From contig RGYU01000006.1 in assembly GCA_010031885.1 (NCBI GenBank), forward strand, positions 1-35,118: a stretch of 35,118 nt of DNA. Direction: 5' to 3'. Origin of the DNA: Chlamydiota bacterium. GTDB taxonomy: Bacteria; Chlamydiota; Chlamydiia; Chlamydiales; RGXB01. Made by a program: the position numbers and the translations under genes. The notes under the pieces are model-generated. The model made no database searches, was not told the DNA's origin, and saw nothing but the letters and a program-made list of their open reading frames with translations. Shown here one piece after another: positions 34,478 through 35,118 of this stretch. Every line of letters begins with the position of its first letter. The first letter of the stretch is position 1.

Positions 34478-34517
34478 AAAAAACCCCCTTAAGATCGTTT
34501 TTAAACGATTTTAGGGG
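34478..34517 (-). terminator. Terminator-like hairpin overlapping the LRR gene ribosome site
   Basis: On the minus strand, CCCCTAAAATCGTTT pairs with AAACGATCTTAAGGGG (one bulge and one mismatch-like pair) and is followed by G and a run of six T that ends at the ATG. It has the form of an intrinsic terminator, and its 3' arm is also the Shine-Dalgarno of the LRR gene. It may end the upstream SpoIID-like transcript, control LRR translation, or both. Confidence 0.6.
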
Positions 34518-34544
34518 ATTAAAAATTTTTACAGGAGGTTTTTT

Positions 34545-34574
34545 TTAACGGGTAATTAGCCGTTTACCCGTTAA
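34545..34574. repeat. 11-bp inverted repeat between the SpoIID-like and LRR genes
   Basis: TTAACGGGTAA (34545-34555) and TTACCCGTTAA (34564-34574) form a perfect stem with an 8-nt loop, starting 10 bp after the SpoIID-like stop. There is no T tract after it on the minus strand, so alone it is a poor intrinsic terminator. It may work with the second hairpin 28 bp downstream. Confidence 0.55.
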
Positions 34575-34584
34575 AAGAGAAAAA

Positions 34585-35118
34585 CTATTCGTTCAGTGCA
34601 CTGATTTTTTTTGTATACCAGAGCATAGGTTCTTCCTCAACGACCTGACCAATCAGTTCAGGTACCGAATTTTTGATTTCTAAAGTCACTTGAGGAAACG
34701 CACTTTTAAGAATTTCCTCCACTTGAGCACCTTCTGAGTCGAGTCTTGTAGCGTTGTAAAGGCAAAGACCAACGCCAAGCCCTTTTCCCCAGCCCTGAAT
34801 TTTCAATGAGTGGGGTGTAATATCTATTTTGAAGTTATTGCTCGGTAAAATAGTTTTTAAATCTGCTATGGGGATATCGATATGTTTCGTGCGGTCAAAG
34901 AAGCGGACTGCGTAGACCTTTTGAGAGTCATGATCGATAAAAAGATCTACTTTTCTAACCGATGATAAGCCGTACCTTTCAGTTATCTCCTCGATAGCAA
35001 TCTCTTTTGTCCACTTTGTCTCCTCTTTATTTTGAAGAGCAAGAGGAGCATAGGCCCCGGCCGGGCACTCAAAGTTTTGCCTGTAGACCGCTTTATAGGA
35101 GGCTGTTTGTCCTGCCGA
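34585..35118 (-). CDS. SpoIID/LytB-domain protein (partial, C-terminal part)
   Basis: The frame is open from the stop at 34585 to the right edge, giving 177 residues; the start is outside the window. The segment SAGQTASYKAVYRQNFECPAG and the later GWGKGLGVGLCLYNA...GAQVEEILKSAFP match the C-terminal part of SpoIID/LytB domains (usual form GHGVGMSQYGA...G..Y.EIL..YYP). SpoIID enzymes are lytic transglycosylases that trim denuded peptidoglycan, and chlamydial homologues have been linked to processing of the division-septum ring. The usual His of GHGVG is not in the same place here (GLGVGL), which may reflect divergence. The call rests on the C-terminal half only. Confidence 0.7.
   Translation of the reverse strand, partial: SAGQTASYKAVYRQNFECPAGAYAPLALQNKEETKWTKEIAIEEITERYGLSSVRKVDLFIDHDSQKVYAVRFFDRTKHIDIPIADLKTILPSNNFKIDITPHSLKIQGWGKGLGVGLCLYNATRLDSEGAQVEEILKSAFPQVTLEIKNSVPELIGQVVEEEPMLWYTKKISALNE

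Noticed and set aside
1-35118. Insertion sequences, phage genes, tRNA/rRNA genes or CRISPR arrays
   Set aside because: No transposase or integrase motifs, no tRNA-like cloverleaf in the gaps and no regularly spaced direct repeats were seen.

Overview
The window looks like a chromosome segment from a member of the Chlamydiota, most likely an amoeba-associated 'environmental' chlamydia rather than a Chlamydia species. The anchor genes are those found together in Chlamydia (order recalled from C. trachomatis CT301-CT313): transaldolase, an archaeal/vacuolar-type ATPase operon (E, DUF2764, A, B, D, I, K), valyl-tRNA synthetase and a PknD-type Ser/Thr kinase. The DNA is AT-rich with long A/T runs. 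TTG starts seem to be used several times. There is no transposase, integrase, rRNA, tRNA or CRISPR array.

Layout. 1-2176 (-): an open-ended membrane sulfatase/LTA-synthase-family protein with a leucine-rich tail. 2271-3209 (-): tal, ending in a clear intrinsic terminator. 3262-3531 (-): a small membrane protein. 3657-11110 (+): the seven-gene V-ATPase operon with a good sigma70-like promoter. 11266-11805 (+): a one-TM protein of unknown function. 11871-12965 (-): a serpin, rare in bacteria. 13102-14496 (+): fumC. 14578-15696 (+): a secreted five-bladed beta-propeller glycosidase/phosphorylase-like protein. 15688-20912 (-): three large helical proteins, one ending in a U-box-like domain. 21003-23086 (-): a two-gene nucleotide-sugar operon (4,6-dehydratase plus a eukaryote/giant-virus-like 3,5-epimerase/4-reductase), where both enzymes carry Sec-type signal peptides. 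23470-23919 (+): a lipoprotein. 23942-27710 (-): valS and a class I DAHP synthase. 27809-29674 (+): a fourth helical protein. 29634-31796 (-): pknD. 31844-32857 (+): trpS. 32909-34477 (-): a secreted 18-repeat LRR protein. 34585-35118 (-): the C-terminal part of a SpoIID/LytB-like protein.

The housekeeping genes cover energy coupling (V-ATPase, fumarase), the pentose phosphate pathway (transaldolase), the shikimate entry step, two aminoacyl-tRNA synthetases and cell-wall remodelling (SpoIID). Between them lies an accessory set that looks directed at the host or envelope: a serpin, a U-box protein and its relatives, LRR proteins, a secreted propeller and exported nucleotide-sugar enzymes. In Chlamydia atpK and valS are almost adjacent and valS and pknD are neighbours; here about 13 kb and one 1.9-kb gene sit in those two positions.

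The strongest candidates for something new are the signal-peptide-bearing UDP-rhamnose-type pathway, the serpin, the U-box/helical family, and the sulfatase-LRR fusion. All functions are read from motifs remembered from families; no database search was possible.
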